Below, one piece after another: positions 36,460 through 47,284 of a DNA stretch of 64,000 nt. The stretch covers positions 101,589,362 through 101,653,361 of the forward strand of contig NC_077228.1 in assembly GCF_027887165.1 (NCBI RefSeq), in the 5' to 3' direction. The position numbers were made by a program, and so were the translations under genes. The stretch is from Monodelphis domestica. Its lineage: Eukaryota > Chordata > Mammalia > Didelphimorphia > Didelphidae. Every line of letters begins with the position of its first letter. Positions within the stretch are counted from its first letter, which is position 1. The notes beneath the pieces are model-generated. The model worked only from the letters and a program-made list of their open reading frames with translations, had not been told where the DNA came from and did no database searches.

Positions 36460-36715
36460 AGGCAGCTAGGTGACTCGGTAGGTAAAGCATTAGGCTTGGA
36501 GTCAGGAAGACCTGAGTTCAAATGCAGCCTCAAAGATTCATTAGCTGTGTGACTCTGGGCAAGTCAATTTATCTCTGTTTGCTTTAATCCACTGGAGAAC
36601 AAATGGCAAACCAATCCAGTATCTTTGCCAAGAAAAATCCCCTGGACAGCTCTGGTTTGCTCTGATCTACCAGATCACAAAGAATCAGGCACAAGTGAGT
36701 GGCAACAACAACAAA
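36460..36715 (+). mobile_element. MAR1-like SINE, near full length
   Basis: Head 'ggcagctaggtgactcggta', then 'ttggagtcaggaagacctga', 'gtgtgactctgggcaagtca', 'gcaaaccaatccagtatctt', 'tgccaagaaaaatcccctgg' and a CAACAACAAC end. The closing 'atcacaaagaatcaggcaca' resembles an RTE-type tail. Confidence 0.85.
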
Positions 36716-36909
36716 TATGCCTGTCTTTGTATATAGGGATGGATAGATATTTCTACACACATTATATGTTTGTACATATGCAATGTGTATGCACATATAT
36801 AAACATATACTATATATACTTTTACATAGACAGTTATATATACGATATGACATTATATATGTATGTGATATATAAAGAATATCTCCATATCCATTTATAT
36901 GTTGCATTC

Positions 36910-37125
36910 CAGAGACAACTAGTTGCCACAGTGAACAGAACACTGAGCCTGGAGTCAAGAAGATCTGAGTTCAGATCTGGGCTCTGAGAACCTTACTAGC
37001 TGGGTGGCCATGTCACTTCTGTTTGCCTCAGTTTCCTCAATTGTAAAACAGGACTGATGAAAACACCCACCTCTCAGGGTGATGATGAGAATTAAATGAA
37101 ATAATGTTTGTAAAGTTCTCAGCCT
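36910..37125 (+). repeat. MIR-like SINE
   Basis: 'gcctggagtcaagaagatct', 'tgcctcagtttcctcaattg', 'cagggtgatgatgagaatta' and 'aatgtttgtaaagttctcag'. Confidence 0.85.
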
Positions 37126-37319
37126 GGTGCCTTGACCAGGGTGGGTGCTCCCTGCAGGCTTATTTCCTTCTTGCTTTCCTTCCCAACTTGCCATCCTGCC
37201 ATCATCCTTCGGTTTTTCTATCCAGCTTAATAAATGCTTGTTGAATTTGTTCATTGGAGATCTGCTGCTGCCTTTCTTCTGATCCCCAAAACTGAGAGCA
37301 GCCCCCCGCATCCGCTGCG

Positions 37320-37860
37320 CTGAGAAACGATAAATGGTGTTGGGATTAAATCATTCAAAAGCAATATTGAAAATGTATTTCCACGTCTGCCCCTGTTTTA
37401 TAGATGAATTCAAGAAGCCAATACTGATTTGGATCTTATTTATTCTCTGCTCCCTCTGATGCGGGAGCCCTTGTGGGTACCGGTGATTACCATGTACGAC
37501 ATAATGAAACACTTTAAAAAGGAGGCACTGTTCTACTCTAATGATCACCCTCCTAACTGCGGTCAGATTAACACCATCAGTAAAAACACAGTATTTCAGG
37601 AGATGAGGTGCTAACAGCTGCCCTCGGCTCTCGGCATTCTGGTCCTTGTTTGCTTTTTCCCATACCATTTCAAATGAGCATATACTTAAGCTGCTATTTT
37701 CTGAGCTGTCCAATACATAATTGTTGAGGAAATAACTATGTTGCACCTGTCAGAAGCAATCCATTGTCATGGACTGAGCCAGAAGGAATTGCTGTGAGTG
37801 GGGACCTTAGTGTATTCTGTTGATTATATTCTATACTGCTTGGTAATGGGTGTTATGTCC
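37320..37860. other. Candidate single-copy, possibly conserved noncoding stretch
   Basis: Repeat-free text of balanced composition, unlike the surrounding relics. Frames of 61 codons (plus) and 131 codons (minus) overlap and resemble no family. Nothing in the sequence alone proves function. Confidence 0.3.
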
Positions 37861-37904
37861 TTACATGTGTATAATCTGAAAATAGGATTCAGAGCTAGAA
37901 GGGA

Positions 37905-38182
37905 CCTTAGAGATCAGTCAATCAAATAAGTATGTATTAAGTGTTAAACACCTACCATGTGCCAGAAATTTTGCACACTGGGTGTGCAAATGTGAAGAAT
38001 TAAACTATGCCTGCTTTCAATGAGCTTACAGTCAAAAGGGAGAGGAGTACATAAAAACACATATTCTGAAGACATATAAAATTAATGAACAGTCATATGT
38101 AATTACATGTGTGTATACGTATACAAAAGAGTTCAATATAAGATAGTTTGGGATAGAGGACTGTAGCAGTTGAGGGATCAAG
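37905..38182 (+). repeat. Old MIR3/THER-like repeat, left part
   Basis: 'gtatgtattaagtgttaaac', 'acctaccatgtgccagaaat' and 'aatgagcttacagtcaaaag' match 33112-33374. It resumes at 38344 ('aggtggtgactcagttgaac') after a short L1 insertion. Confidence 0.6.
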
Positions 38183-38343
38183 AAAGGCTTCATGAATTGC
38201 ATGTTGGCTATGGGGGGAAGGAGGGGAGGGAAAGAACATGAATCATGTAACCATGGGAAAATATTCTAAATTAATTCATTAAATAAAAAATTTTGATAAA
38301 AGATTAAAAGATTAAAAACTCAAAGAAAAAAAGGCTTCATGAA
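38183..38343 (+). mobile_element. 133-bp L1 3' end insertion with 14-bp target-site duplication
   Basis: The direct repeat aaaggcttcatgaa lies at 38183-38196 and 38330-38343. Between them are only the last ~130 bases of an L1: 'ggctatggggggaaggaggg' (polypurine tract), 'aaagaacatgaatcatgtaa' and an A/T-rich tail with ATTAAAAG repeats. The flanking old repeat reads on across it once the duplication is removed. Confidence 0.9.
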
Positions 38344-38581
38344 GAAGGTGGTGACTCAGTTGAACCTTAAAGGAAAAGAGGGATTATGTGAGGCAGAAGA
38401 AAAGAAGGAGGATACTTCAAGGATGAGAGATAGCCAGAAGAAAGGTACAAAGGTAAGAAATGGAAGAAGAACCACAGAGAAAATAAGTCTGACTCATTCA
38501 CAAAGTATGGGAGGGAAAATAGTGTCTATAGATGCATAAGAAAGATAGGTTGGGATCAAGGTTGTGAAGAACCTTAAAAAG

Positions 38582-38803
38582 AGAAATAGAGGGGGGCAGC
38601 TGGGTGGCTCAGTGGATTAAGAGCCAGGCTTAGAGACAGGGGATCCTGGGTTCAAATTTGGCCTCAGACACTACCTAGGTGGGTGACCCTGGGCAAGTCA
38701 CTTAACCCCCATTGTCTAGCCCTTACCATTCTTCTACTTTAAAACCAATACACAGTATTAATTCTAAGATGGAATGTAAGTGTTTTTAAAAAAAAGAAAT
38801 AGA
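38582..38803 (+). mobile_element. tRNA-derived marsupial SINE with target-site duplication
   Basis: Full family layout from 'ggggggcagctgggtggctc' (A-box) through 'gggttcaaatttggcctcag' (B-box) and 'ttaacccccattgtctagcc' to the tail. Flanked by the 9-bp direct repeat agaaataga at 38582-38590 and 38795-38803. Confidence 0.95.
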
Positions 38804-39264
38804 AGAGTGTATATTTCTCCTAGAGTCAATAATAGGAAACCACTAGAGGTGGCTGAGTATGAGAATCATATGGTCAATTTTGTGCCAAAGGAAAATGGCA
38901 GCAATGTGTAGATGGACTGGAGTTACATAGAGACCAATTAGAAGGCTGCTGCAATAATCTTATCAAGAAATAATGAGGATCTAAATGAAACTTGTGATTA
39001 TGTGAGTCAAGGGAAGGGTTGCGTACAATAAATGTTGTCAAGGTTAAAACTTAGAGTCCATGCAGCATATAAGCACCTGCTTCGTATTTAGAGCCTCACC
39101 TTCCCCAGGCATGGTCACAAAGCCAGTCTGTCAGAAATAGGCTTGAACTCAGATCTTTCTGATTCCAAAGGCTAGCCCTCTATCCATAACAAAATCCTCT
39201 TTTTCCCAAAAGAAGAATATAATTTGTGCTGAATTTTAGTATTTTGAATCTCATCTAAAGGTAA

Positions 39265-39445
39265 AGTAGAACAATAGAAAGGATATTGGGTTTGAAGTCC
39301 AAGGATCTGGGTTCAAATCCTGATTTTTCCAGTCTGCAAGACTTTGGGAATATGACATCTCTATGCCTCAGTTTCTTCCTTTGGAAAATGATGGGAATTT
39401 AACTAGATGACAACCCTTCTATCTCTAAATTTATGGTCCTGTAAT
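39265..39445 (+). repeat. MIR-like SINE
   Basis: 'gtccaaggatctgggttcaa', 'tatgcctcagtttcttcctt' and 'aactagatgacaacccttct'. Confidence 0.75.
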
Positions 39446-39579
39446 CAAATTCTGCTTTTTCAGCTATAAAATTAAAATGTTTAGTATTATTCTACCTCTA
39501 ATTAATAGTTTTAGGTACTTGCCAGTGAAGCACAAATTCTATCACCTATCTAGGATTTTGAATAATGCAATAAAAGTAA

Positions 39580-39805
39580 TCACTAACATTTAAATTATTC
39601 CTCAAAGCTTGCAAAATTATATATCTTTATGACTTCATTTGAGCCTCTAAAGAACCCTGTGACATACTTTGGTTGCCATTACCTCCATTTTATAGACACT
39701 CAAAGAGATCAAGCTAATTGTCCAAGGTTACACAGGTAGTGTCAACATTCAAAAGCAGAACCTCCAAACTTCCAGTATCTGGCTTCTACACCATAATATC
39801 TTGTT
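39580..39805 (-). repeat. MIR-like SINE
   Basis: 'cctctaaagaaccctgtgac', 'acctccattttatagacact' and 'ttgtccaaggttacacaggt'. Confidence 0.65.
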
Positions 39806-39944
39806 CCTATAAACCATGTTGAATAGAACTAAATCGTGTCAGTTGTATAATGGCTATCCCATCTACCTCGAAAGGCCAGATCTTCCCAATGGCAGACTTG
39901 GGGAAGGTATTCCCAATATATAGGGAAGAACCCTGAATGTAAAA

Positions 39945-40105
39945 CTAGACCCCTTGGATTCTAATCTCAGCTCTTCTATTATATTTTGACCTTGATCAAG
40001 AAACTTTTCCTCTTTAGCACTCAGTTTCCCTGTCTGTAAAATGAAGGAGAATAAAGGACCTTGGAGATTTAATGTACTTTCCAGCTCTAAATCCTAAGAG
40101 ATTAG
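39945..40105 (+). repeat. MIR-like SINE
   Basis: 'cagtttccctgtctgtaaaa' and 'ggaccttggagatttaatgt'. Confidence 0.6.
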
Positions 40106-40129
40106 GCTAACTCATCCTTCTAATAGCAT

Positions 40130-40785
40130 TTGAGAAAGTAAGGGAAGAGATGTTTTGTTTTCTCTAAACCAAATTGGAATCCCTCGCTTTCATCTCCAAA
40201 CAGCACAGGAAAACCTAATACAGATTCCTAACATTAGCTGAATGATTTGGTGAATTACCCAATAATCGAAATATCTATGGTACAGTAATTTAGGAATAGT
40301 CCAGTAGCTTTAAGATGCCCATAACCTGTCTTAATCAGCATATCTCTGTGATCATTAAATCTCATTACACGAACAGCTTTCACTGATAACCACTGGCTGG
40401 TTAGACAATATTATAAATAAGTAAGAACCATCTTCCAGTGGGCTGGGGCCCCATTATGCTACACAGCTTTTCTGAAGCAGTGCGTGACTGGAGGAAATCA
40501 TTACCAACCTAATGATGTTCCCTGGGCTCCATAGTCAGTAGAGAAAATCTGTAGCAAGAAGCAGCCAAGAAGATTTTGTTTAATATTCAACTGCCCTTCA
40601 GTTTTAAGTGAATTTAAAACATTTTTTCAACGCTTCACCAGCCATATTCTAACTGGGAAGCTATGATTTTTTTTTCTATTACACCTTTATGTAAACCATT
40701 TGGCCAAAAATGAGAAGCCATCATCAAATATAGTTCCTTCCTCCATCCTCCATCCAACTCCCTCCTTTTCCTCCAAATAAAGGGG
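40130..40785. other. Candidate single-copy, possibly conserved noncoding stretch
   Basis: No repeat words over some 600 bases, balanced base composition and no coding frame of note. It stands out from the relic-filled flanks. Confidence 0.3.
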
Positions 40786-40794
40786 AGGAAGTTT

Positions 40795-41060
40795 ATACGC
40801 ATTTATATAGTGCCTACTATGTTCCAGGGACTCTGCTAAGTGCTTCTTTATAAATATTGCCTCAGCTGATCCTCACAATAACCTTATGAGTAAGTGCTAT
40901 CATTACCTCCATTTTCCAGTTGTAGAAACTGAGGCAGAGAAGTTAAGTGAATTATACTTAAGTGAGTCACACAGCTAATAAATTTCTGAGGCTGGATTTG
41001 AATTCAAGCCTTCCTGACTCCAGGTCCAGCTCTCTAACTGTTGAGCCACTAGCTACTCAA
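40795..41060 (-). repeat. MIR3/THER-like SINE, long
   Basis: 'atagtgcctactatgttcca', 'gatcctcacaataaccttat', 'agaaactgaggcagagaagt', 'gagtcacacagctaataaat' and 'aagccttcctgactcca'. Confidence 0.85.
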
Positions 41061-41194
41061 AAATAAAGATAAAAAGATAACATAACTTGGGGAAAAAAGA
41101 ACATCTGGTCTTAAGAGTTATACAACCTGAGGTCTCCTTAAACATTTCTCTTAATCTTCCTCAGACTTATGTTCCTTCTGTTAATAAGTGTATT

Positions 41195-41385
41195 TCATAA
41201 TAACTGCCATTTCTAAAACACTTGCTAGTTTTCAAAGAACTTTACAAACTATCTCTTTGGGGCCTCAAAATTAGCCTATCAGTCAAGAACTTCAGATATT
41301 ATCCCCATTTTACAGATGTGGAAACTGACACAGTGAAGTTGAACAATTTGGCAGAAGTCATATAGCTCTTGATTATTTCCCATTT
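41195..41385 (-). repeat. MIR-like SINE
   Basis: 'atccccattttacagatgtg', 'gaaactgacacagtgaagtt' and 'gaagtcatatagct'. Confidence 0.7.
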
Positions 41386-41387
41386 AT

Positions 41388-41565
41388 CTTGTTTGTAGGT
41401 TGATCATACATAGTTGTTTGCATGTTATCTCCCCCATTAGACTGAGCTCCTTGAGAACAGGAGCTGTTTTTTGCCTTCTTGTTATTTCTAGTGCTTAGTA
41501 TCTTAGTATCTCTAGTTCCTGGCACATAGAAGACATTTAATAAGTGTTATTGACTGCTTGAGGAC
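41388..41565 (+). repeat. L2 3' end
   Basis: 'attagactgagctccttgag', 'aacaggagctgttttttgcc' and 'gaagacatttaataagtgtt'. Confidence 0.7.
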
Positions 41566-41874
41566 TTCTTGACTCCAAGTCATATGTGAACTCTACCCAT
41601 TATGCCATGTTACTTTCAGGCAATACTTACACTATCATACTCACGGGTATAAAGAATATTTATGTTACAACGTATATATGTTATGAAGAAAATCGAGATA
41701 ATGTATTTAAGAACATCATGAAAAGAGAGGCTGTTAATCTTATTCTCTGCTAGGTCACCCCCCCCTAAAAAATGTTTCATTATAGTATGGGGGTGAACCT
41801 AGGTCTTTGAGGGCTATAATAATGGAACATGAGGTCAGGAAGAAGGTAGAGCATTCCAACTAGAAAGGCTGGCC

Positions 41875-42072
41875 ATAGAGCACCAGGCTTGGAATCAGGA
41901 AGACAGCTTTGGACACTTACTAATTAAGTCACTTGACCTTGTTTGACTCAGTTTTCTTATTTGTAAAATGATCTGGAGTATAAAATGGCAAACCACTCCA
42001 ATATTTTGGCAAGAAAACCTCAAAGGGGGTCATGAAGATTCAGACACGACTAAAATGACTCCAAAAATGCAC
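41875..42072 (+). mobile_element. MAR1-like SINE
   Basis: 'gcttggaatcaggaagacag', 'ataaaatggcaaaccactcc', 'ttttggcaagaaaacctcaa' and 'gattcagacacgactaaaat'. Confidence 0.8.
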
Positions 42073-42074
42073 AC

Positions 42075-42775
42075 TGTGTGTTATCCAGCTACTCTAGCCT
42101 CCCTAAGTTAGAAGTTCATCACCAGAGCCAAAGCCCAACACCATGAGTTAATAGATTGTTTTTAGCCATAATCATGAGGACTAGGCACTCCACCCAAAAG
42201 GGATTGCACTCCGTAGTGGTGGAGACAGGAACCACATTGACAAATCACCAATATATAAGCAGTTTTATGGTTTCTCTCATTTGAAGAGCTGGGAAAGGTC
42301 TGGTGGTTGAGAAATGGATCCAACTTTGACTTGTTTAATACTTAAAGTTAAGAAATAAAGTGCCCAATCCCAGCAAGGCATTCTCATGATCTTCTTTCAA
42401 AATGAAAATAAGGTGAATACCAGATGAGGAAAATAAAAGCAGAACTCTCCACTGAGACTTTCTGGCACATATGTGAGCTCATATGTATTTTTAATGACTC
42501 AAACACCTTACAATTGAGGGATGGAATTAAAATTAAGCCAGGGTTGAATTATCCACATTATGGTAAATTCTGGGAGTGAAATGGGGGTTAGGCAAGGGAT
42601 ATGAAACCTCTATAAAATTTAAGACAATACAGACTATGTGGTTTAGAATTTCACATCTTAAGAGGAAAGCAGAGGATTGGGAGTTTAGAGAAGAGAAACC
42701 AAAATGATTCATTTCAGGGCAAGAAAATAAAGCCAGAGAAGAAAGATGGGAGCATTTGGCACCAGGAGACCTCAA
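42075..42775. other. Unrecognised stretch
   Basis: No gene or repeat family is recognised. The 111-codon minus frame at 42533-42868 runs into the RTE-tailed SINE and resembles no family. Confidence 0.3.
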
Positions 42776-42779
42776 ACCC

Positions 42780-43100
42780 ATGAGTGAGTTAGGGATATGT
42801 CTACCCCAAGCATGTGAAGACATCCCCAAGTGGAATGGGTGGATGAGAACAGTTTGTTCCAAAGACAAGAAAGCAGCTGAAGCAGATACTGTGGAGTGCT
42901 TAGAGCTTGATCAGACATCACAGAGGCCAGAATCATCCACTACATCCCAGGTCATCACCAGTCATCCTCACTTTTGTCTTGCTAATGGGCACTGATAATC
43001 CTGAAAGAGAGAATGAAGCTGATGACCTTGCACGATTCTGCCTCAATGAAATCCCCATGATGTCATTGATCCTCTTCAAAAATGAAAGATGAACAATAAA
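42780..43100 (+). mobile_element. RTE-tailed SINE, copy 2
   Basis: Aligns by eye with 8800-9150 from 'tctacccc' and 'aagcatgtgaagacatcccc' through 'atcatccactacatcccagg' and 'cctcacttttgtcttgctaa' to the end 'atgtcattgatcctcttcaa', 'aaatgaaagatgaacaataa'. The tail matches the 3' end type of RTE LINEs. Confidence 0.7.
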
Positions 43101-43309
43101 AGCCTATATAATGGGAGTCTGATGAGAATATGCAATATCCAATATAGTCTGTAAAAGGAAGAGTCCGGGCAACCTGCTTCTGGAAAAGCCTGAAAGCATG
43201 TCACAGAAGTGCTCTACCTCTCACCCTGGAGCACATGGAGACATTCTATAACTGGGTTTGCTAGCCACATGACAGGCTGTGTATCTGGGAATGGGATGCA
43301 TACAAAAAG

Positions 43310-43797
43310 ACCTTGTCAAATATTTATAGCTGCTTTTTATGTAGTGGCAAAGATTTGAAAATTAAGGGGATATCTATCCATTGGGGAATGGCTTAATAAA
43401 TTGTGGTACATGTTAGTGATGGAATACTACCCTGCAAAAAGAAATGTTAAGCAGGATGATTTCAGAAAAAGCTGGAAAGATCTGCATGAACTGATACAAA
43501 GAGAAATAAGCAGAATGGGAAGAATATTGTACACAGTAACAGCAGTATTGGATGATGATTATCTGTGAAAATTTTGCTGCTCTCAGCAATGCGATGATCT
43601 AAGGCAATACTAAAAGATATGAAGGGGAATGAATGGTATACCCCTCCAGGAAAAAAAAACTGTTGGAGTCATCTCTCACATCAGTTTATTTATGATTTTA
43701 CTTAGGAGGTTTGATTATGTGTGAATTTGCTCTTTCAACAATGACCAATATAGAAATGTGTTTTGCTTGACAATAAAAATAAAATCTTTTTTAAAAG
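43310..43797 (+). mobile_element. L1 3' end, older subfamily
   Basis: 'tatttatagctgctttttat', 'ccattggggaatggcttaat', 'gatggaatactaccctgcaa', 'tgtacacagtaacagcagta' and the 3' UTR with 'gctctcagcaatgcgatgat' and 'agaaatgtgttttgcttgac', ending A-rich. Confidence 0.85.
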
Positions 43798-44289
43798 ACC
43801 TTGTCTTGATTACTGCCTGAAGGCAAGAACTACCAAAAAGCCCTTGATGGAAAGAGAGGTCTCAGGTTTTTATCTCTTCTCCCAGCCTGCCATGTGGGCC
43901 AAGAACACATGGACCCTTCAATCACTTGTGTCTATTCTGTCCTGATTTTAGGTGGAGTATCAGAGACTACTACAACCTTGTACACTTTGAAAGGGCAACA
44001 TGGTAAGCCATCAGATATCTGAGATCTAGAGCATGGGCTTGGGGGGGAAATAAGCAAAGTACAGAGCAATTTATTTGACCTAGCCCCACAGTAGATGAGA
44101 TATGAACTCCTTTAGTGGCTATGCCACATTTGGAAGTTAATTTTACTGTGACAGGAGAGGAAAATAGCATAGGAAACAATATGTTCTCAAATGTTGGGAG
44201 TGTGGCAAAGGAGATGGAATATTTTATTTAGATTCTTGTTATATCTTTGCTGTAAGCATCCTTTTATTAAAATTAATTAATGTTAATTG

Positions 44290-44385
44290 GTTAAGCTAAG
44301 TAATATAATGATAGAGTGCTAGGTCTAGAGTCAGAAAGACACTAGTTCAAATCTGGCCTCTGATGTTTATTGGCTACTCTGAAGA
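44290..44385 (+). repeat. MIR/MAR1-like SINE fragment
   Basis: 'gctaggtctagagtcagaaa' and 'ctagttcaaatctggcctct'. Confidence 0.6.
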
Positions 44386-44539
44386 AAAGACTTAGTGTCC
44401 CCCAAGGCTCAGGACTGAACTCTTTCTTCTTTTTTCTCTCTACTACATCATTTAAACATTTAATTATCTTATCAGCTCCTATAAGTTCAATTATCATCTC
44501 CATGTAGATGATTCTCCAATCTCTACATCAATCCTTGAC

Positions 44540-44612
44540 TTCTCTCTCTCTGTCTCTGTCTCTGTCTCTGTCTCTCTCTCTGTGTCTCTGTCTCTGTCTC
44601 TCTTTCTCTCTG

Positions 44613-44645
<33 letters not shown>

Positions 44646-44648
44646 GTC

Positions 44649-44740
<92 letters not shown>
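44540..44740 (+). repeat. (TC)n/(TCTG)n microsatellite, about 200 bp
   Basis: TCTCTG mixtures, then a TCTG block near 44650-44682, then a pure TC run of about 60 bases. Pyrimidine-rich on the plus strand. Frames on both strands are low complexity. Confidence 0.97.
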
Positions 44741-44742
<2 letters not shown>

Positions 44743-44867
44743 CACCCCTTCTTGTTCTCATTTTGCTATCCATACCCTTTTTTCAATTCATATAGCCACC
44801 ACCTAGTTCAGGCTATATCACCTTACACATGAAATATTGCAATAACCTTCTTTTTGTTTTATTTTGT

Positions 44868-45056
44868 TTTAAGCATATGCCTTGTGTCTTAGAATCAATA
44901 CTAAGTATTAATTCCAAGGCAGAAGAACAATAAGGGCTAGAAAAGGGGGGCTAAGGAACTTGTCCAGGATCATACAGCTAGGAAGTATCTGAGACCAAAT
45001 TTGAACCTAGAACCTCCCATCTCCAGGCGGGTCTCTCTATCCACTGAGCCACCTAA
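44868..45056 (-). mobile_element. tRNA-derived marsupial SINE
   Basis: Reverse complement: 'tgtcttagaatcaatactaa' (tail), 'aacttgtccaggatcataca' and 'ctatccactgagccacct' (head). Inserted in an L2. Confidence 0.9.
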
Positions 45057-45607
45057 TACTTTCCCTTTTTTTAACAATAACTTTCTAATTGGTCTCATCT
45101 ATCAAATACTTCCCACTCCAGCACATGTCCAAATATATGTCAGATTTTTCTAAAATATAGGTCTTATTATGTCACTTCCCAACTCAATAAACACCAGTGT
45201 CTCCCCATTATGTCTAGGATCAAGGAGTACCAACTCCTAAATCTGGCATTTAAGGCTCTTCTTAACCTAGTCCCATCTTATCTTATTAGTCTTTTTCATT
45301 TTTTTTAATTTTCCTGATTTATTATGACCAAATTCCACAAAATGTCTTAAATAAGAAATTCCATTCTACCAAATGCTCCATAAGTTACATAAGTTTTCAA
45401 CTGACCATCAAACCTATCTATGGCTTTGTCAGCCTTAGTAATGTTCATCTGGATAGATGTATGGTTCCTGGTCAACTGATCCTGTTTCTCACAAAACATT
45501 TCTGTAACTTCTCACCATATAAACTCACTAACTGTCTGGAGTCACTTGCATTTTGGAATGGGAGGGGCCAAGTGCTACCCCAATATGGCAGGTGACATCA
45601 AGTCTTA

Positions 45608-45895
45608 CTATTTTTTTTTTGGTTTTTTGCTCTCCATCTTTATTTTTTTAGTTTATTTAATTAATTGAGAGCATTTTTCCAGGATTACAGAAATCATGTT
45701 CTTTCCCTCCCCTCCCCCCAAACCCCTCCCATATTTGATGCACAACTCCATTGGGTTTTACATGTTTCTTTGGTCAAGACCTATTTCCATATTATTGATA
45801 TTTACACTCGGGTGATCATTTAGAATCTACATCCCCAATCATATCCCCATTGACCCATGTGATCAAGCAGTTGTTTTTCAAAGTTTACTCCTCTC
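45608..45895 (-). mobile_element. L1 3' end, short
   Basis: Begins with T10 (A tail on the minus strand) and a reverse-complement L1 3' UTR: 'gaaatcatgttctttccctc', then C/A-rich text, 'ccattgggttttacatgttt' and 'tgatcaagcagttgtttttc'. It parallels 56500-56760 of the full-length L1. Confidence 0.85.
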
Positions 45896-46164
45896 CCTGA
45901 ATTCTGCTTGATATTCTACAAACAACGTTCTATTACATTGGCTATAAATGGAATGTTCTCTCTCTTCACCTTCTCTAGTCATACTCCCTGGCTCCTTTTA
46001 AGATTTTTCTCAAACTTCACCTTCTTCCAAAGCACTCACCTGAACCACCACCTACATGCAAATATCTTTTTCTTTGAGATTACTTTTTAACTATCCTGTA
46101 CACATCTTTTATAGGTACCTACTTATAATCATGTTATAAATTTGTTCAAATGAAACCAACATAG

Positions 46165-46385
46165 CAAGATAGGACAATGGGTATAGCATTGGATCAGAGG
46201 TCAAAAAGACCAGAATTCAAATTCAATCTCAGACACTTTTTAGCTGTGACCTTGGATAAATCAATTAATCTCTATCAGTCTCAATCTGCAAAATAAAAAT
46301 AAAGATAGCATCAACCTCCCAGGATTGTGAGGATAAAATGGGATATTTGAGAAATGCTTTGCAAATCTAAAAGCAACATGTGAAT
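46165..46385 (+). repeat. MIR-like SINE
   Basis: 'aattcaaattcaatctcaga', 'aggattgtgaggataaaatg' and 'gagaaatgctttgcaaatct'. Confidence 0.75.
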
Positions 46386-46389
46386 ACTA

Positions 46390-46525
46390 GCAATATGTTC
46401 TCTTAATAAAATGTAAAATCCTTGAAGGCAAGAACTATTTTTACTTTTTTTTTCTTGTATCCTTTTAATTTGGTAACATGATTCAGTATGTAGTAGGTGC
46501 TTAATAAATGTTCATTGGCTGTCAT
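46390..46525 (+). repeat. L2 3' end fragment
   Basis: 'taaaatccttgaaggcaaga' and 'tagtaggtgcttaataaatg'. Confidence 0.65.
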
Positions 46526-46554
46526 ACTGAGTAATCATTTGCTGGAAAATTATA

Positions 46555-46745
46555 ACATGAGAGATAGGGAGCTAAAGGGACCTTAAAGTCCCTTTTGCCT
46601 AAATCTTTCATTTAATGAATGGAGAAATGGTCCCAGAAAGACTAAATGATTTTCCAATGTCACACAGATAATAAGTAACAAAGTTAGATTCACAACATAC
46701 TCTAGCTTCAACTGTTGTACTCCTTCTTTCCATCATACTATTGGA
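46555..46745 (-). repeat. MIR-like SINE
   Basis: 'gaatggagaaatggtcccag' and 'ttccaatgtcacacagataa'. A MIR-like plus-strand 3' end ('gaggtccctcccaactctaa') follows at 46795-46860. Confidence 0.55.
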
Positions 46746-46979
46746 CTTTCAGGAATCCTGGAAATCAAATTCCTGTTTGGATTTAGATTGAATTGGATGG
46801 CATTTGAGGTCCCTCCCAACTCTAAGATTCTGTGATTTTATGATTCTGTGAATTAATGTCATTGTGCTATTTTCACAGGAGGTTTATTTTCTCTCATTTT
46901 TGTGCCTTGGCACAGTAGTCACTAATAAATACTTATTATTGGAAAATGCACACCTTATAGAAGCATTCATTATTCTTTA

Positions 46980-47097
46980 GTGGGGTATTTTATTAATTAT
47001 TTTTATTTATTTATTTTTATATATTTATATATATATATATTTAAAAGATAATATTTAAATTATCTGATTGTCCCCCAATTTTTATATAATCATTAGT
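46980..47097 (+). repeat. AT-rich low-complexity sequence
   Basis: Runs of TTTA and TATA, then AT-rich text up to the hairpin. Confidence 0.8.
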
Positions 47098-47284
47098 AAT
47101 ATTGTCATTAGGTTATAATTTACAAAAACATAATTTAATTATAAATTTATGTAATTTATAAAATATACACAGTGTATGTGCTTTTAATTATGCAATTCAT
47201 GCATTTTATATAATAATTTATATAATATATAAAATTTTGTGGAATTTTCTAAATTATAACCTAATGACAATATTGCTGTGATTA
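47088..47284. repeat. AT-rich hairpin with a perfect 25-bp inverted repeat, possibly a small MITE
   Basis: The arms at 47098-47122 and 47250-47274 are perfect reverse complements (core ATTGTCATTAGGTTATAA). The stem continues outward after a small bulge with TAATCA at 47087-47092 against TGATTA at 47279-47284, and inward with imperfect AT pairing. The 127-bp loop is AT-rich and has no coding sense. It may be a palindromic MITE-like DNA element or a chance-free secondary inversion. No target-site duplication is clear. Confidence 0.7.

Larger units (their letters stand above)
44388..46140 (+). repeat. L2 LINE split by a microsatellite, a SINE and an L1
   Basis: L2 text appears in order in four blocks: 44388-44539 ('gtgtcccccaaggctcagga'), 44745-44860 ('gaaatattgcaataaccttc'), 45065-45300 ('taactttctaattggtctca', 'tttaaggctcttcttaacct') and 45895-46140 ('catactccctggctcctttt'). 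Between them lie a TC microsatellite, a minus-strand SINE and a minus-strand L1 end. The block 45300-45605 is not recognised. Confidence 0.7.

Noticed and set aside
44494-44806. Frames of 74-95 codons rich in RE or SL
   Set aside because: Translations of the TC/TCTG microsatellite.
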